From assembly GCA_902363875.1 (NCBI GenBank), contig CABJBO010000002.1, positions 1 to 64,000 on the forward strand: a stretch of 64,000 nt of DNA, in the 5' to 3' direction. Under the pieces are notes generated by a model. That model was not told where the DNA came from, searched no databases, and saw only the letters and a program-made list of their open reading frames with translations. This DNA comes from Coriobacteriaceae bacterium. Lineage in GTDB: Bacteria > Actinomycetota > Coriobacteriia > Coriobacteriales > Coriobacteriaceae. The position numbers and the translations under genes are program-made. Position 1 is the stretch's first letter. Every line of letters begins with the position of its first letter. Shown in pieces: positions 28,261 to 37,558 of this stretch.

Positions 28261-28800
28261 ATGGATGCCCGCAAGGCAAAAAGCCGCGCCGCCATCGTTG
28301 CGGCGTTCTCCGAGCTCCTGCGCGAGGAAGATTACGGCAAGATCACCGTCGGCGACATCATCGCTCGCGCTCACGTAGGCCGCGCGACATTCTACGGTCT
28401 CTTTAAGAGCAAAGACGACCTACTGTCCGAACTCGTGAGCGACATCTGCACCCACGCTCTTGACGACGATGGCACACCGCTCGACGACCCACTCGTGCAG
28501 GTCGAGCATATCCTCAACAATCTCTGGGAACGCCGCCAGGGCGTTCGAGCCCTCGTAGCCGGCGCCGGCTCACGCGTCTTCGCCGACTGCTTACGCAAGA
28601 CCATCATGTCACGAGCAGCCGAAACCGTCCCCACCGACCCAAACGGCCCCGCCGCCACCATGGACCGAAGCTTCCTACTACACCACATAGCCTCAAGCTT
28701 CGTAGGAATGGTCCAATGGTGGGCCTGGCACAACTTCCAAGCCAACAAATCCAACGTAGCCAAAGACTACCTCTCAGCCATACAGCCCCTCTTCAGCTAA
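28261..28800 (+). CDS. TetR/AcrR-family regulator
   Basis: A 179-residue TetR-type regulator. The helix-turn-helix is ITVGDIIARAHVGRATFYGLFKSKDDLLSELV (about 25-55), preceded by an N-terminal RAAIVAAFSELL helix. The C-terminal ligand domain (HIASSFVGMVQWWAWHNF) fits the TetR_C_11-like group. It starts 3 bp after the larC stop, so it is translationally coupled to the lar genes and probably regulates them or the facing aquaporin-larA unit. The last third has lower GC than its neighbours. Confidence 0.85.
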   Translation: MDARKAKSRAAIVAAFSELLREEDYGKITVGDIIARAHVGRATFYGLFKSKDDLLSELVSDICTHALDDDGTPLDDPLVQVEHILNNLWERRQGVRALVAGAGSRVFADCLRKTIMSRAAETVPTDPNGPAATMDRSFLLHHIASSFVGMVQWWAWHNFQANKSNVAKDYLSAIQPLFS

Positions 28801-28954
28801 GTAAGAAGCTCATCCCAAAGCATCACCCCAACCTAGGGCGCCACGCATCCCAAAGTGTCAACAACAGCTCAACGCCCCTATCAGCAACAAGCCCCTCCCA
28901 TCCAAATTCAGATATATGTTGGGTTGCTTGCTCGAGCGCAGCAAAGATCCCGCA

Positions 28955-29079
28955 GCTGGCCGCATGGGGTAACTTCCCAGCGCATTCCGCAGGACGCAAA
29001 AAGGCTCGCCGCACGAAGTGCGCAGCGAGCCTTTTTGCATGTCCGAGGACGCGCTGGGAAGTTACCCCATGCGGCCAGC
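28955..29079 (-). terminator. nested-stem 3' element A (bidirectional terminator-like)
   Basis: Outer arms 28955-28983 and 29051-29079 are a perfect 29-bp inverted repeat. Inside is a 67-bp core with its own stem (GCAAAAAGGCTCGC / GCGAGCCTTTTTGC) capped by GCAC-GAA-GTGC. It lies between the convergent tetR and aquaporin genes, 21 bp beyond the aquaporin stop. The core is shared with element B at 31435-31547. Nothing else is seen in 28801-28954. Confidence 0.75.
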
Positions 29080-29100
29080 GGACAACTATGTAGCCTTCGA

Positions 29101-29832
29101 CTAGAACATGCCCAAGAAACCATGCACAAACAGCGCGGCCACAATAGCACCGACAAACGGCGCGATGCCAGGAACAAGCAGACCATACTTCCAGTTGTTG
29201 TCAGCCTTGTTCTTAATCGGCAGCACCTGATAAGCAAGGCGGGGACCAAGGTCACGTGCCTGGTTCATAGCGAAGCCGGTGATGCCGCCCATGCCCATGC
29301 CAACGGCCCAGACAATCAGGCCGACGCAGATGGCGAGCATCAAAACGTCCTCACCAGCACGGCTAGCAGCAGCAAGGATGGCGCTAATGAACACAAAGGT
29401 GCAGATTGCCTCGCAGAAGAAGTTGCGGGCATAGTTCGTACCCTCGGTGGTGGGGTTGGTCGAGAAGATGTTGCGCTGGGCAATGGGATCGACGACACCC
29501 TCGGAAGCCTTGAACTCATCGGCATACATAAACCAAGCGATCACGGCACCCACAAAGCCGCCGAGCATATCGGCAAGCATGAAGGGGATGCAGTTGCCCC
29601 ACGGCACCAGACCGACGATGCACTGGGCAAGCACCATAGCGGGGTTCATGCACACGGCGCCGCCAAAGACAAACAGGCAGACCGAGATGCCAAAAGACCA
29701 GGTGGTGATGGCAAACATATGGCCGGAGCCCTGATACTTGGTGCCTTTGAGCACGGTATCGCAGTGCACGCCCACGCCAAAGACGATCATGAGGGCCGTC
29801 GCGCCGAATTCGCAGAGGAGTTTGGTAAGCAT
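29101..29832 (-). CDS. aquaglyceroporin (MIP family), probable lactic-acid channel
   Basis: A 243-residue channel of the MIP/GlpF family with six helices and two half-helices. The first pore motif is CMNPAMVLA; the second, where GlpF has GFAMNPARDxGPR, reads GFAMNQARDLGPR, so Pro is replaced by Gln. It lies 49 bp downstream of larA on the same strand. In Lactiplantibacillus a GlpF-type protein (LarD) moves lactic acid and belongs to the lar operon; a similar role is inferred here. It could also be a glycerol facilitator. Confidence 0.88.
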   Translation of the reverse strand: MLTKLLCEFGATALMIVFGVGVHCDTVLKGTKYQGSGHMFAITTWSFGISVCLFVFGGAVCMNPAMVLAQCIVGLVPWGNCIPFMLADMLGGFVGAVIAWFMYADEFKASEGVVDPIAQRNIFSTNPTTEGTNYARNFFCEAICTFVFISAILAAASRAGEDVLMLAICVGLIVWAVGMGMGGITGFAMNQARDLGPRLAYQVLPIKNKADNNWKYGLLVPGIAPFVGAIVAALFVHGFLGMF

Positions 29833-29881
29833 AAAACCTTATCTTTCTTGTCGGTTATAAACGATTCGTTTAAGCCGCGCA

Positions 29882-31159
29882 CTAGTGCTGCGCGACGACA
29901 ACACCCAGGCCATCGGGGATGACGGCGACCTTGGCGTCGGCACCCTTCATCTCAAAGGCGAGCTTGAGCGCCTCCTCGAGGGTGTTGACCGGCGTCATGT
30001 GCATATCCTTGAGCATCTGGTGATCGCACAGGTCGGTGACCATGATCACGGGGTGATGCGCCAGGATGCGGGCAAAGATCTGGCTCGTCCACTGATCGGG
30101 CAGGGTCTCGTCCTTAGGACGATCGATACAGGCGCGCTCAAACTCTGCCGGATCGTTGTCGGCGATGTTGTGATAGAAGCCCTCGCCGCCGTGACCGTCG
30201 GCACAACCGGCGACGTCGATGATCACGCCGCCCTCGGGAAGCGTGGCCTCGGCAGCGCACATGCCCTTCACAGCCTGATAGATGTTCTGATCGAGGGGGT
30301 AGCCGCCGTTAGTGGTAATGGCGATCTCGCACTCGACGGGCTCAACGCCGGCAAGGCTCTTCACGAACTCGCAGCCAGCCTCGTGCGCCTTGTGGATGTC
30401 GCCGGCAAAGGAGCCAATGACCTCGTGCTTGCCGTTGAGCACCACGTTGAGCACAAAGGCAAGGTGAGCCATCTCGGCGGCGGCAAACATGTCCTCGCTC
30501 ACGTGGTTGTGGCACAGGTTGCCGGCACGCGAGTGGGAATCGTTCACAAACTGACCGTTGTGGTTGTACATGATGGTCTTGTAGCTGGCGATGCCAGGCA
30601 GGACGGACTTGCGGCTACCAGAGAAACCGGCAAAGAAGTGCGGCTCAATAAAGCCCTCGGCAAGCAGCAGATCGCAATCGGCCGCAATCTTGTTGATGAT
30701 GCACTCGCCACCAGAAGGCAGGGTGCCGATCTTTTTCATCATGCTGTCGTCGGTCGCGACATGCATAACGATTTCCTCGTTGGCAACGATGTCCTCGCCA
30801 TACTTATTGACGAGCTCCTCGTGCGTCGACGGACGGTGCATACCCGTAGCAACCAAAATACGCACACGGGCCTCGGGCGCAGCGGCATGAATGTGATGCA
30901 GCAGAATAGGCATCGTCACACGCGAAGGAACGGGACGCGTATGGTCAGAGCTGATAATTACGATATCCTTTTTGCCAGCACAAAGCTCCTCGAGCGAAGG
31001 CGAGCCATAAGGGTTGGCAAGCGACTCCTCTACCAGCTCTTCCTGCGATTTTGTAGTCTTAAACTCGTTTTGATGACCTTCCATCACACCCGCGAAGTTC
31101 TTGTCCTCGAGCTCCAGATGCAACGTCTTGTGGTCAAACGGTAGTTCACATTCAAACAT
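29882..31159 (-). CDS. larA: nickel-dependent lactate racemase LarA
   Basis: Interconverts D- and L-lactate with a nickel-pincer nucleotide. The 425-residue protein shows the family sites: SSDHTRPVPS, the catalytic-His region ATGMHRPSTHEE, FIEPHFFAGFSGSRKSVLPG with a second His and the Lys that carries the cofactor, and the C-terminal domain around TTNGGYPLDQNIYQAVKG. I chose the ATG at 31159 (MFECEL). The larB and larC genes are about 2.9 kb away on the other strand; larE is not in the window. LarA homologues racemising other 2-hydroxyacids exist, so the lactate assignment is family-based. Confidence 0.92.
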   Translation of the reverse strand: MFECELPFDHKTLHLELEDKNFAGVMEGHQNEFKTTKSQEELVEESLANPYGSPSLEELCAGKKDIVIISSDHTRPVPSRVTMPILLHHIHAAAPEARVRILVATGMHRPSTHEELVNKYGEDIVANEEIVMHVATDDSMMKKIGTLPSGGECIINKIAADCDLLLAEGFIEPHFFAGFSGSRKSVLPGIASYKTIMYNHNGQFVNDSHSRAGNLCHNHVSEDMFAAAEMAHLAFVLNVVLNGKHEVIGSFAGDIHKAHEAGCEFVKSLAGVEPVECEIAITTNGGYPLDQNIYQAVKGMCAAEATLPEGGVIIDVAGCADGHGGEGFYHNIADNDPAEFERACIDRPKDETLPDQWTSQIFARILAHHPVIMVTDLCDHQMLKDMHMTPVNTLEEALKLAFEMKGADAKVAVIPDGLGVVVAQH

Positions 31160-31434
31160 TGACGAGCGCCCTCTTCCTTTCAACTGACACACTAGTCAAA
31201 CCGTTGGAAGGATACGCCGCTCACCGAAAAACACCACCGTCCACCGACTCATTAACACAACGTTCATATTTGACCCATAACAAAACGGCCGTGGTCCCAA
31301 TGAGGACCGCGGGCGCTACAGTCGCAAGGCGAGAAGCGCCAAACGCGCCGCCGAGACAGACCCCATCCAAAACGCGCGAAGCGCGCTATCTTTTCCCCAG
31401 CAGTAATCCGCCGAAGACCGGACATCGTAGGGCC
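31160..31434. other. intergenic region upstream of larA
   Basis: Contains the larA promoter region but no gene I can support. I see no copy of the larB palindrome here. Several short GC-rich inverted segments occur (CGCGCGAAGCGCGC around 31373). Confidence 0.4.
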
Positions 31435-31547
31435 CCATCAGTTTACTTTTAGGCACACTCCGCAGGACGCAAGAAGCCCTCGCCGCACGAAGTGCGCAGC
31501 GAGGGCTTCTTGCATGTCCGAGGACGTGCCTAAAAGTAAACTGATGG
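31435..31547 (-). terminator. nested-stem 3' element B after ppc
   Basis: Outer arms 31435-31456 and 31526-31547 are a perfect 22-bp inverted repeat unrelated to the arms of element A. The 69-bp core matches that of element A except that the inner stem reads AAGCCCTCGC / GCGAGGGCTT instead of AAGGCTCGC / GCGAGCCTT, so changes are compensated. It starts 28 bp beyond the ppc stop and is in the same orientation relative to its upstream gene as element A. Confidence 0.75.
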
Positions 31548-31575
31548 CGGACCCGGACGACTACAGGGTTATCGA

Positions 31576-34389
31576 TTACCCCGTGTTCTGCAATCCTGCC
31601 GAGACGCCGGTCACAGTCGAAAGAATCAGGCTCATGTACTCGGCCTTCTTCTCCTCGGCCATCTCGTCCTGGTTCATACGCACCTCGCGAAGGGCGCGGA
31701 CCTGAGCGATGGACAGGGCGTCGACATAGGGGTTACGCACGCGAACGGCGCAGCCAAGCACGCGACGGCGCTGTAGCGGCCACTCGTCACCGACGATGGC
31801 AAGGACCCACTTACGCGTGAGCTGCATCTCGGTGAAGACCTTCTTGGACAGATCCTGGCGATCGCCCAGGTGCAGATACATCTTGGCGATGCGCTGGTCG
31901 GTCTTAGCGATCGACATCTCGATGTTGTCGATGAACGTGCGGAAGAACGGCCACTCCTGGTAGGCAGCCTTGAGCTGGTCAAGATCGCCCAGCTGCTCGC
32001 AGGCGGTACCCAGACCGTACCAAGCGGCCAGGTTAATGCGAGCCTGGCTCCAGCTGAAAATCCACGGAATGGTACGCAGGTCGTCGAGCGACTTGGCACC
32101 CAGACCGCGCTTGGCCGGGCGCGAGCCGATCGGCAGCAGACCGACCTCGGTCAGCGGCGTCACGGTCGAGAACCACGGTGTAAAGTCCTCGGTGTTCAGC
32201 AGATCCAGATAGCGCTCGTGGCTTGCAGCGTTGAGCTTCTCGGCCATATCCCAGAACTTCTGCGTGGTCTCGGTGTTGGTCTTCTCGACGCTCGGGGCCG
32301 ACTGCAAAAGCGTTGCAGCGGCAACGGACTCAACATGGCGCTGAGCCAGCGTGCGGTTACCGTAACGGGCAAAGATGACCTCGCCCTGCTCGGTGAGCTT
32401 AAAGAAGCAGTTGACCGAACCCTTGGGCTGCGCCAGCACGGCCTTGTTGGCCGGGCCGCCACCACGGCCCACGGCACCGCCGCGACCGTGCATGAGCACC
32501 AGATCGATATCGTTCTTCTCGGCCCACTTGGCAATACGCTCCTGTGCGGAGTGCAGCGCGAGCATAGCCGTGGTAGGACCGGCATCCTTGGAGGAGTCGG
32601 AATAGCCCAGCATGACCTCCATGCGACGGTTGGTCTGGGCAAGGCGCTTTTGCACCACGGGCAGCGTAAGCATCTGGTCGAGCACGTCGACGCAGCCCTC
32701 GAGGTCCTCGAGCTGCTCGAACAGCGGGATCACGTCGAGCTCGGGGACATCCTCCTCATGCGCAAAGGACAGGTGGGCAAGCTCAAAGACGTCGGCCACA
32801 TGCTGGGCGCTCTTGGTGAACGAGATGATGTAGCGGTGCGCCATCTTCTTGCCGTAACGCTTTTGGATGGAGCCGATAGCGCGGAAGGTATCGATGACCT
32901 CGCGCGTCATGGGCTGCAGATCACCATGGATACCGTTCTCGTGGATATCCTTGAGGGCGCGGGCGTGCACCACGGAGTGCTGACGGAACTCCATCTCGAC
33001 CATGTGGAAGCCGAAGGACTCGACCTGCCAGATGATGGTCTGGACCGGGCCGTAGGCAGCACGGACGGCACCGCAGGCGGCCAGCGAGCGCTGGACGACG
33101 CGCAGGTCCTCCAGGAACTCATCGGCGCTGTGGTACATGGTGTCGGTGATGCGACGCACGGTGGCGTTGAGTCGGTCGGCCATGACGAGCATGACGGCGC
33201 GATGCGGCTCGTGCTCGGAGATTAGTTCAGCACGTGCGGTGTACTGAGTGCTCATCTCGACCTGATGGTTCCACAGGTTGATGAGCTCGGCAGACGGCTT
33301 GCTGTAGGTGGCCTCGAGCGTGAGGTTGCGGCCGATGCGGCGGCACTTGTCCTCGAGCTTGAGCACCATATGGGTGAAATACTTGGCAGCGACCTCGCGG
33401 CTCACCTTGGCGGTGACGTTGGGGTTACCGTCGCGGTCGGAACCGATCCAGCTGCCGGGGTGGAAGAACGCCGGGCACAGCGGCGGCACGGTGCCGGCCT
33501 TATCGCCCAGCACCCAGTCATCAAAACGACGATAGATGACGGGAATAACGTCGAACAGCGTGTTATCGAAGATGTCGATGATGGTATCGGCTTCCTCGAC
33601 CGGCGTGGGTTTCTTGAGCGCGATGGGGCTCGTACGCACCAGGGCGTCGATCTCCTGCAGCATATGGCGCTCGTTCTCCACCAGGTCGGAACCGCCCAGA
33701 CGCGGACGCTCCTCCAGCAGGTTGGAGATACGGCGAATCTTGCCCTCGACGGCCTTACGACGGGCCTCGGTGGGATGTGCGGTAAAGACAGGGTGGAACT
33801 CGAGCTTGCCGAGCAGCTCGTTGGCGCCCTCGACACCCATCTCGTTTACCAACTGGTGATAGGCGACGGTGAGTTCGTTGGCAGGATCGACCTCGGTATC
33901 GGTCGATGCGCCGGCCTCGCGCTCGCGCAGCTGCGCCACACGGTAATTCTCCTCCGACAGGTTTGCCAGATGGAAGAAGCTCGTAAAGGCGCGGACGATA
34001 ACCTGCTGTTTATCGAGCGGCAGGCTGTCGATCATATCGACAACCTCGCGAAACGCCACGGCGGTGGGCTCGTCGGCAGTGGGCACGCCCTGCTCGTCGA
34101 CGGACTCGTCGGCAGCACGGCTACCGGGGTTGCCGGCATTGGCCACAATCTCGGCTGTCAAAATCTTGTCGAACAGGTCCGCGATCTCGGGATCATACTC
34201 GCTAAGCACACGGCGCTCCAGGCGCAAGAACAGCGCCAGATTGTCGCGCAGCTCCTCGGGGATCTCGATCTCGGCGAGACGCTCCTTGGATTCGGCATTC
34301 GAGCCGATTCGGTTAACGAGGCGGTTGACCACGGCAGCGACGCGCGCCGCGGCTTCGGGTACAGACTGGTTGCTTAGGTTCTCAGCCAC
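31576..34389 (-). CDS. ppc: phosphoenolpyruvate carboxylase
   Basis: Carboxylates PEP to oxaloacetate for anaplerosis. The roughly 937-residue protein is full length: FTAHPTEARRKAVEGK (catalytic His), FFHPGSWIGSDRDGNPNV, LMHGRGGAVGRGGGP (mobile loop) and the invariant C-terminus QNTG. I prefer a GTG start at 34389 because GGGAGG lies 4 nt upstream; the ATG at 34401 has a Shine-Dalgarno sequence only 1 nt away. It is monocistronic, followed by the nested-stem element. Confidence 0.95.
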   Translation of the reverse strand: MAENLSNQSVPEAAARVAAVVNRLVNRIGSNAESKERLAEIEIPEELRDNLALFLRLERRVLSEYDPEIADLFDKILTAEIVANAGNPGSRAADESVDEQGVPTADEPTAVAFREVVDMIDSLPLDKQQVIVRAFTSFFHLANLSEENYRVAQLREREAGASTDTEVDPANELTVAYHQLVNEMGVEGANELLGKLEFHPVFTAHPTEARRKAVEGKIRRISNLLEERPRLGGSDLVENERHMLQEIDALVRTSPIALKKPTPVEEADTIIDIFDNTLFDVIPVIYRRFDDWVLGDKAGTVPPLCPAFFHPGSWIGSDRDGNPNVTAKVSREVAAKYFTHMVLKLEDKCRRIGRNLTLEATYSKPSAELINLWNHQVEMSTQYTARAELISEHEPHRAVMLVMADRLNATVRRITDTMYHSADEFLEDLRVVQRSLAACGAVRAAYGPVQTIIWQVESFGFHMVEMEFRQHSVVHARALKDIHENGIHGDLQPMTREVIDTFRAIGSIQKRYGKKMAHRYIISFTKSAQHVADVFELAHLSFAHEEDVPELDVIPLFEQLEDLEGCVDVLDQMLTLPVVQKRLAQTNRRMEVMLGYSDSSKDAGPTTAMLALHSAQERIAKWAEKNDIDLVLMHGRGGAVGRGGGPANKAVLAQPKGSVNCFFKLTEQGEVIFARYGNRTLAQRHVESVAAATLLQSAPSVEKTNTETTQKFWDMAEKLNAASHERYLDLLNTEDFTPWFSTVTPLTEVGLLPIGSRPAKRGLGAKSLDDLRTIPWIFSWSQARINLAAWYGLGTACEQLGDLDQLKAAYQEWPFFRTFIDNIEMSIAKTDQRIAKMYLHLGDRQDLSKKVFTEMQLTRKWVLAIVGDEWPLQRRRVLGCAVRVRNPYVDALSIAQVRALREVRMNQDEMAEEKKAEYMSLILSTVTGVSAGLQNTG

Positions 34390-34552
34390 GTTTCCTCCCA
34401 TTCCTCCTTCTATGCACGTAACATGCGGTATTCATTATAGGCGCTTGCGAAATACTTTCGATACTGATTGCGCTTTACCACACAAAAGTATTTTCTGCAT
34501 TGCAAGGGTTTTGCTCTAAATGGTCGTATTTCTCGGTGGACGGCATACACAA

Positions 34553-34588
34553 ACGGGGGCATTCCGCATAAATGCGAAACACCCCCGT
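34553..34588 (-). terminator. hisS terminator
   Basis: ACGGGGG pairs with CCCCCGT and GCAT with ATGC in the loop, followed on the minus strand by TTTGTGT. Confidence 0.65.
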
Positions 34589-34645
34589 AACAATCGCTCG
34601 CAATGGACGGGACACTCAAGCGGGTCCGCAGCTCAAAATGATGCG

Positions 34646-35959
34646 CTACAGGCGCTCGCGAACCGCCTCGACGACGTTGGCCAGATCGGCAAGGACCTCT
34701 TCATGGCTCTCCATGTCGCGCACCTTGACCTTGCCGGCGGCAAGCTCGTCGCCACCCAGGACCAAAATGAGCTTGGCGCCAACCTTGTCGGCCTGCTTGA
34801 ACTGAGCTTTGAGCGAACGACCCTGGTAGTCGGCCTCGGTCACGATGCCAGCGGCGCGAAGCTCCTGCGTGATGGCAAAGACGTTCTGACGCAGCTCCTT
34901 GCCGGCATTGGCAACGTAGACGCACGGGGCCTCCTCGGCACCCAAGTCGTTACCAAAGGCCTGCAGGGCCAGCAGGGCGCGCTCAAAACCGACGGCAAAG
35001 CCGACGCCCGCCGTGGGCTTGCCACCCTCGAGCTCGACCAGGCCGTCGTAGCGGCCGCCGCCACCGATGGAGCCGACGCCGGCACCGGGAGCCTCGACCT
35101 CAAAGACGGTGCGGGTGTAGTAGTCCAGACCACGCACCAGTGTGGGATCCTCGACATACTCGATACCGGCGGCATCCAGATAGCGCTTGACCTGCTCGTA
35201 GTGCTCGCGGCACTCGTCGCACAGGTTGTCGCCCATCAGCGGCGCGTCGGCCATGATCTCGCGGCAGTGGTCGTTCTTGCAGTCGAAGGCACGCAGCGGG
35301 TTGAGCTCGGCGCGCTCGCGGCACTCATCGCACATCTCGTCTGCGTGATCGAGGATGAACTGCTTAACCTGCTCGCGGTAAACCGGACGGCACTGGGCGT
35401 CACCCATCGAGTTAATGAGCAGACGGAGCTTGGAAAGATCGAAGCCCAGGCGCTTGTAGAACTCCATGAGCATGATGATGCACTCGGCGTCTGCCGCCGG
35501 ATCGGGAGCGCCGAGCCACTCGATACCCACCTGGTGGAACTGGCGCAGGCGACCCTTCTGGGGACGCTCGCCACGGAACATGGCCTCGGCGTAGTAAGCC
35601 TTAAACGGCGTGGAGCCCTGGGGCACCAGGTTGTTCTCCACGACTGCGCGCACCACACCGGCCGTGCCCTCGGGACGAAGCGCCAGGCGCTGCTTGGGCT
35701 TGAGTTTTGTGTCGGTGCCCTCGGTAAAGACGCGCTCCAGGTTGGCGCCGCTAAAGACGCGGAACATCTCCTTGCGCACGACGTCGGTCGACTGGCCGAT
35801 GCCGTGGACAAAGACGTCCACCTGCTCGATCGCGGGCGTCTCGATGGGTTTAAAACCAAACGGCTCGAACACGCCGGCAGCGATCTGCTGCATCTTTTGC
35901 CAAGCGCGCATCTCGGCGCCGATAAGGTCGCGGGTTCCCTCCGCCTTCTGTGCCTGCAT
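34646..35959 (-). CDS. hisS: histidyl-tRNA synthetase
   Basis: Class II synthetase of 437 residues charging tRNA-His. It has KAEGTRDLIGAEM (motif 1 region), ALRPEGTAGVVRAVV and YAEAMFRGERPQKGRLRQFHQ (motif 2), the His signature LVRGLDYYTRTVFE, GSIGGGGRYDGL, and motif 3 GVGFAVGFERALLAL. A C-terminal anticodon-binding domain follows. I chose the ATG at 35959 (MQAQKAEG) because AAAGGTG lies 7 nt upstream; the in-frame codon two positions earlier is TTG. The upstream region carries three long hairpins. Confidence 0.97.
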   Translation of the reverse strand: MQAQKAEGTRDLIGAEMRAWQKMQQIAAGVFEPFGFKPIETPAIEQVDVFVHGIGQSTDVVRKEMFRVFSGANLERVFTEGTDTKLKPKQRLALRPEGTAGVVRAVVENNLVPQGSTPFKAYYAEAMFRGERPQKGRLRQFHQVGIEWLGAPDPAADAECIIMLMEFYKRLGFDLSKLRLLINSMGDAQCRPVYREQVKQFILDHADEMCDECRERAELNPLRAFDCKNDHCREIMADAPLMGDNLCDECREHYEQVKRYLDAAGIEYVEDPTLVRGLDYYTRTVFEVEAPGAGVGSIGGGGRYDGLVELEGGKPTAGVGFAVGFERALLALQAFGNDLGAEEAPCVYVANAGKELRQNVFAITQELRAAGIVTEADYQGRSLKAQFKQADKVGAKLILVLGGDELAAGKVKVRDMESHEEVLADLANVVEAVRERL

Positions 35960-36024
35960 GGGCAAACACCTTTCTTTTGTATCGCGTCATAGGTAGTGGA
36001 CATTATACGGCACAAAGCAGCAAC

Positions 36025-36229
36025 GCGGCGGCGTGTCTGACCGAACGAGGGTATGGGGACTCGTTCGGCCAGACACGCCGCCGCGGTTTGTGATCCCTTT
36101 TCCTCCGTCCCCTTCGGATTACGTGATCCCTTGGGGACGGAGGAAAAGAGATCATTTCGTAGACCCGTGGCTGCCCTGGAAACCGAATGACAGTACGAGC
36201 ATCCATTCGGCTTCCAGGGCAGCCACGGG
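36025..36229. repeat. three tandem long hairpins upstream of hisS
   Basis: Hairpins at 36025-36084 (24-bp stem with one mismatch, starting GCGGCGGCGTGTCTG), 36091-36154 (arms TCCTCCGTCCCC / GGGGACGGAGGA) and 36164-36229 (arms CCCGTGGCTGCCCTGGAA / TTCCAGGGCAGCCACGGG). They fill the space between the MFS stop and the hisS promoter. A 20-bp segment of the second recurs at 45391-45411. There is no T-box motif. Confidence 0.75.
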
Positions 36230-36262
36230 CAGAACAGGCAAACAGGAATAGGCGGCGACCCG

Positions 36263-37555
36263 CTACTCCCCCGCCACGCTTGCGCGCAGCTTGGCGGCGA
36301 TGGGCTCGGATGCCAGCAGGAACACGAGCATGACCACGGAGCACGCCAGGCACACAATCCAGGTGCTCGCAAAGGAGCCCGTGGCATCGAACAGCACGCC
36401 CGAGACAATGGCGCCCACGGTGCCGCCGACCATCTCGAGCGAGGTAATGGTGCCCGTGACCTTACCCAGGTCGGCCATGCCAAACTGCTTGGACGCGGCG
36501 ATGGTAGGCGTGATGGTGCCCATGCACGTTCCAACACCAAAGCTCACAGCGGCGACAATAGGACCGAGGTCCGTCGTCGGGAAACACAGCGCCACGCAGG
36601 CGATAATGCACGCAACGGAGCCAAGGATATTGCCAAAGCGGTCATAGATCGCACCGAGCGAAATCTTGGCAATAACGACGGTGACCATGTAGGCCGAAAG
36701 TACGGTACCCGCCCACATGGGATCGTGGCCGCCCGTGACGATCTTGGTGCCGTTGACGGTGACGCTCGTCATATTCGTAACCTGGTTGGGCAGGATGGCG
36801 CCATTGACAAGGCCCATAAAGAGGAATGCCGCGACGAGCAGCCAGAATGCCGGGCTCTTCTTAATGCGCGACCAACCGACGCTGACCTCTGGGGCCGTAT
36901 GCTCGTCCTTATCGCCCGCGGTGGAAACAGACGGATCGCCCGGGTTCTCGCCGAGCGGCTTCAGGCCAATCTCGGAAGGTTTGGTGCGGAAGGAATACGC
37001 CGTGATGGGCAGCGCCGCCACAATGCAGACGGCGGCAAGCACCAAGAAGGCGGAACGCCAACCCACGCTCACGATCAGCGAGCTTACGATCGGCGAGAGA
37101 ATGGCACCGCCAAAGCCCGAGCCCGAAAGCGCAATGGAGATAGCAAGACCGCGCTTGGCCGTAAACCAGTTGGCAGTGACGAGGCTAATGAGCAGACGGG
37201 TCGAGGCCACGGCGAAGCAGCCCGAGACGGCAAAGAGCACGTAGACCTGCCAAAGCTCGCCCACAAAGCTCATGCCGACAAGCACGGCAGAGGTGGCGAT
37301 AACGGTGAGGGAGCCCAAAACGCGGCCGCTCACCTTATCGGCGACATGGCCGATCACAAGCGAACCCACAACGCTCACCACGGTGGAGATGGCATTGGAG
37401 ATGTTGTACTGCGCAAGGGAAATGCCCAGGTCGCTGACGATCAGCGGCTGGAACAGGCTCATGCAGTTGACGAAAATCGTGTAGCACGTGGCCATGATCA
37501 CGAAGCCAGAGGCCACCACGAGCCAGCCGGGGAAGAACTTACGTTGCTGGGACAT
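36263..37555 (-). CDS. MFS transporter (oxalate/formate-antiporter-like)
   Basis: A 430-residue major-facilitator carrier with 12 predicted helices. The opening FFPGWLVVASGFVIMATCY and the loop GHVADKVSGR are typical of the monocarboxylate/oxalate:formate branch. Its Shine-Dalgarno sequence (AAGGAG) lies within the last codons of the preceding M20 gene and the start is 3 nt after that stop, so the two are co-translated. It therefore may import an N-acyl amino acid or amide, or export a product of the amidohydrolase. The substrate is unknown. Confidence 0.85.
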   Translation of the reverse strand: MSQQRKFFPGWLVVASGFVIMATCYTIFVNCMSLFQPLIVSDLGISLAQYNISNAISTVVSVVGSLVIGHVADKVSGRVLGSLTVIATSAVLVGMSFVGELWQVYVLFAVSGCFAVASTRLLISLVTANWFTAKRGLAISIALSGSGFGGAILSPIVSSLIVSVGWRSAFLVLAAVCIVAALPITAYSFRTKPSEIGLKPLGENPGDPSVSTAGDKDEHTAPEVSVGWSRIKKSPAFWLLVAAFLFMGLVNGAILPNQVTNMTSVTVNGTKIVTGGHDPMWAGTVLSAYMVTVVIAKISLGAIYDRFGNILGSVACIIACVALCFPTTDLGPIVAAVSFGVGTCMGTITPTIAASKQFGMADLGKVTGTITSLEMVGGTVGAIVSGVLFDATGSFASTWIVCLACSVVMLVFLLASEPIAAKLRASVAGE

Positions 37556-37558
37556 GGA

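Noticed and set aside
34390-34401. ATG start of ppc at 34401
   Set aside because: Its Shine-Dalgarno sequence is only 1 nt away; the GTG four codons later has proper spacing. The difference is minor and not certain.
35960-36262. T-box or other riboswitch leader for hisS
   Set aside because: No T-box sequence, specifier loop or paired antiterminator is recognisable; the hairpins look like tandem palindromes.
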